A stretch of 64,000 nt of DNA from Biomphalaria glabrata. Lineage: Eukaryota; Mollusca; Gastropoda; Planorbidae. The notes below the pieces were generated by a model. The model was not told the origin of the DNA. It made no database searches and saw only the letters and a program-made list of their open reading frames with translations. The stretch is taken from contig NC_074718.1 in assembly GCF_947242115.1 (NCBI RefSeq), forward strand, positions 43,954,699-44,018,698, read 5' to 3'. This document shows, piece by piece, positions 63,192 through 64,000 of this stretch. Each line of letters opens with the position of its first letter. Within the stretch, counting starts at the first letter, position 1. A program made the position numbers and the translations under genes.

Positions 63192-64000
63192 AAATGCATG
63201 TGTCGTTCCCCAAGACATGAACTGTCTTCTGTAAACATAACCAAGAGAAGATAACTGCCGTGCGCCTGAAGGTCACTAGGAGGGTGGTGTGATTTATTTT
63301 CGGCGGTTTTGTTTTAGCGCAGACGTCATTGGTGACCTCGAACACTAACCTAGATTGTTTGCCAAGATTCTTTTAAGGACGATTTATTTGTATTTTATAT
63401 TATGTTCCCTAGCACCATTCAATTTCACTGAATTTTTGTGTGTACTCTCCCTTCGAAGTCTAGTTGAACTTCTGCATTCTAAAGTAGACAGCTTTGTTCT
63501 ACAATACAATCAAGTGAATACACATTTGCACATTTTTCATCAACGCAACATTGAATAGATTTGCAGGCCCCTGTGTGACACACCATATGAAGCAAATCAA
63601 CACAGGTCTAGGTCTAATTAGTTCAGACAAATAACGAATGTAAAATTTCATAACTATAGTTTAAGAATACACAAAAATTGACTCAAATTAGGTTTTAAAA
63701 GCTAAAGATAAATATATATATAGATCTATCTATATATTTTTTTTATATTTTTTTTTACAAAGTCAGCAGCTGCTGATTACTATTTGTTGTTAAAACGTGA
63801 GGGTGTTGGGTCGGATGGTGATGTTTTGTTTGGTGCAGCTGTTATCAATGTGAATCTAGTTTTGAATAGGATCCTTTCTTTGTGCTTCATATTAAATGTT
63901 TAATGAACCATTCGATGTCCAACACACTAAAATGTCTATTATCAATGTTTAATGAACCATCAGATCTGTCCAACAGACTATAATGTCCATTAAATGGTAC
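63192..64000. other. Terminal AT-rich DNA
   Basis: No gene is supported. At 63896-64000 a roughly 49-55-bp unit (TGTTTAATGAACCAT...ATGTC) is present twice. The SLC7 intron probably continues through here. Confidence 0.4.

Overview
The window looks like nuclear DNA of a gastropod mollusc, most likely a freshwater pulmonate of the Biomphalaria/Bulinus/Lymnaea type. The signs are intronless clustered class A chemoreceptor-like GPCRs, abundant tRNA-derived SINEs and 5'-truncated LINEs, a strong AT bias, TCTAGATC-rich DNA, GT-AG splice signals and the absence of bacterial gene organisation. The species is inferred, not proven. Only about 13 kb is protein-coding by my reading; the rest is repeats and unassigned AT-rich sequence.

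Layout. 1-4.2 kb: SINEs, a solo LTR fossil (1270-1721) and a minisatellite. 4.2-7.5 kb: an intronless ankyrin-repeat gene with a C-terminal SOCS-box-like segment, preceded by a degenerate minisatellite. 7.5-11 kb: AT-rich DNA with LINE 3' ends and a GPCR fragment. 11-12.2 kb: GPCR 1 (minus). 12.2-19.3 kb: minisatellites, a TTAA-flanked transposon carrying a nested hAT MITE, LINE fragments, SINEs and a 60-bp minisatellite. 19.8-20.9 kb: GPCR 2 (minus). 21-27 kb: LINE fragments, a large CT microsatellite, CACGTGAC MITEs and a composite SINE repeat. 27.1-28.2 kb: GPCR 3 (minus). 28.2-32.4 kb: duplicated flank, an 18-bp minisatellite and a hAT-like element. 32.5-34.8 kb: a 744-residue trypsin-fold protein whose catalytic Asp and Ser are separated by an insertion of roughly 440 residues. 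35-38 kb: LINE fragments and simple repeats. 38.4-39.6 kb: GPCR 4 (minus), in a segmental duplicate of the GPCR 3 locus. 40-50 kb: LINE pieces including a substantial reverse transcriptase, nested hAT elements, a triplicated 200-bp repeat and a trinucleotide array with an Asp-rich reading. 52-53.7 kb: TCTAGATC-rich DNA. 54.2-54.8 kb: first coding exon of an SLC7 light-chain amino acid transporter; its first intron holds a 2.2-kb 28-bp-unit minisatellite and continues past the window end. 58-64 kb: MITE, SINEs, a 46-bp minisatellite, the second solo LTR (62132-62431) and the second hAT MITE.

The genes do not form an operon or one pathway. The shared theme is a tandem family of four same-strand chemoreceptor-like GPCRs spread over 28 kb. 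GPCR 3 and 4 come from a duplication that carried about 0.3-1 kb of flanking DNA on each side, with mobile elements inserted into the copies afterwards. The ankyrin-SOCS gene (probable E3 ubiquitin ligase adaptor), the protease-like gene and the transporter are independent neighbours. The most unusual protein is the protease-like one at 32535-34769.
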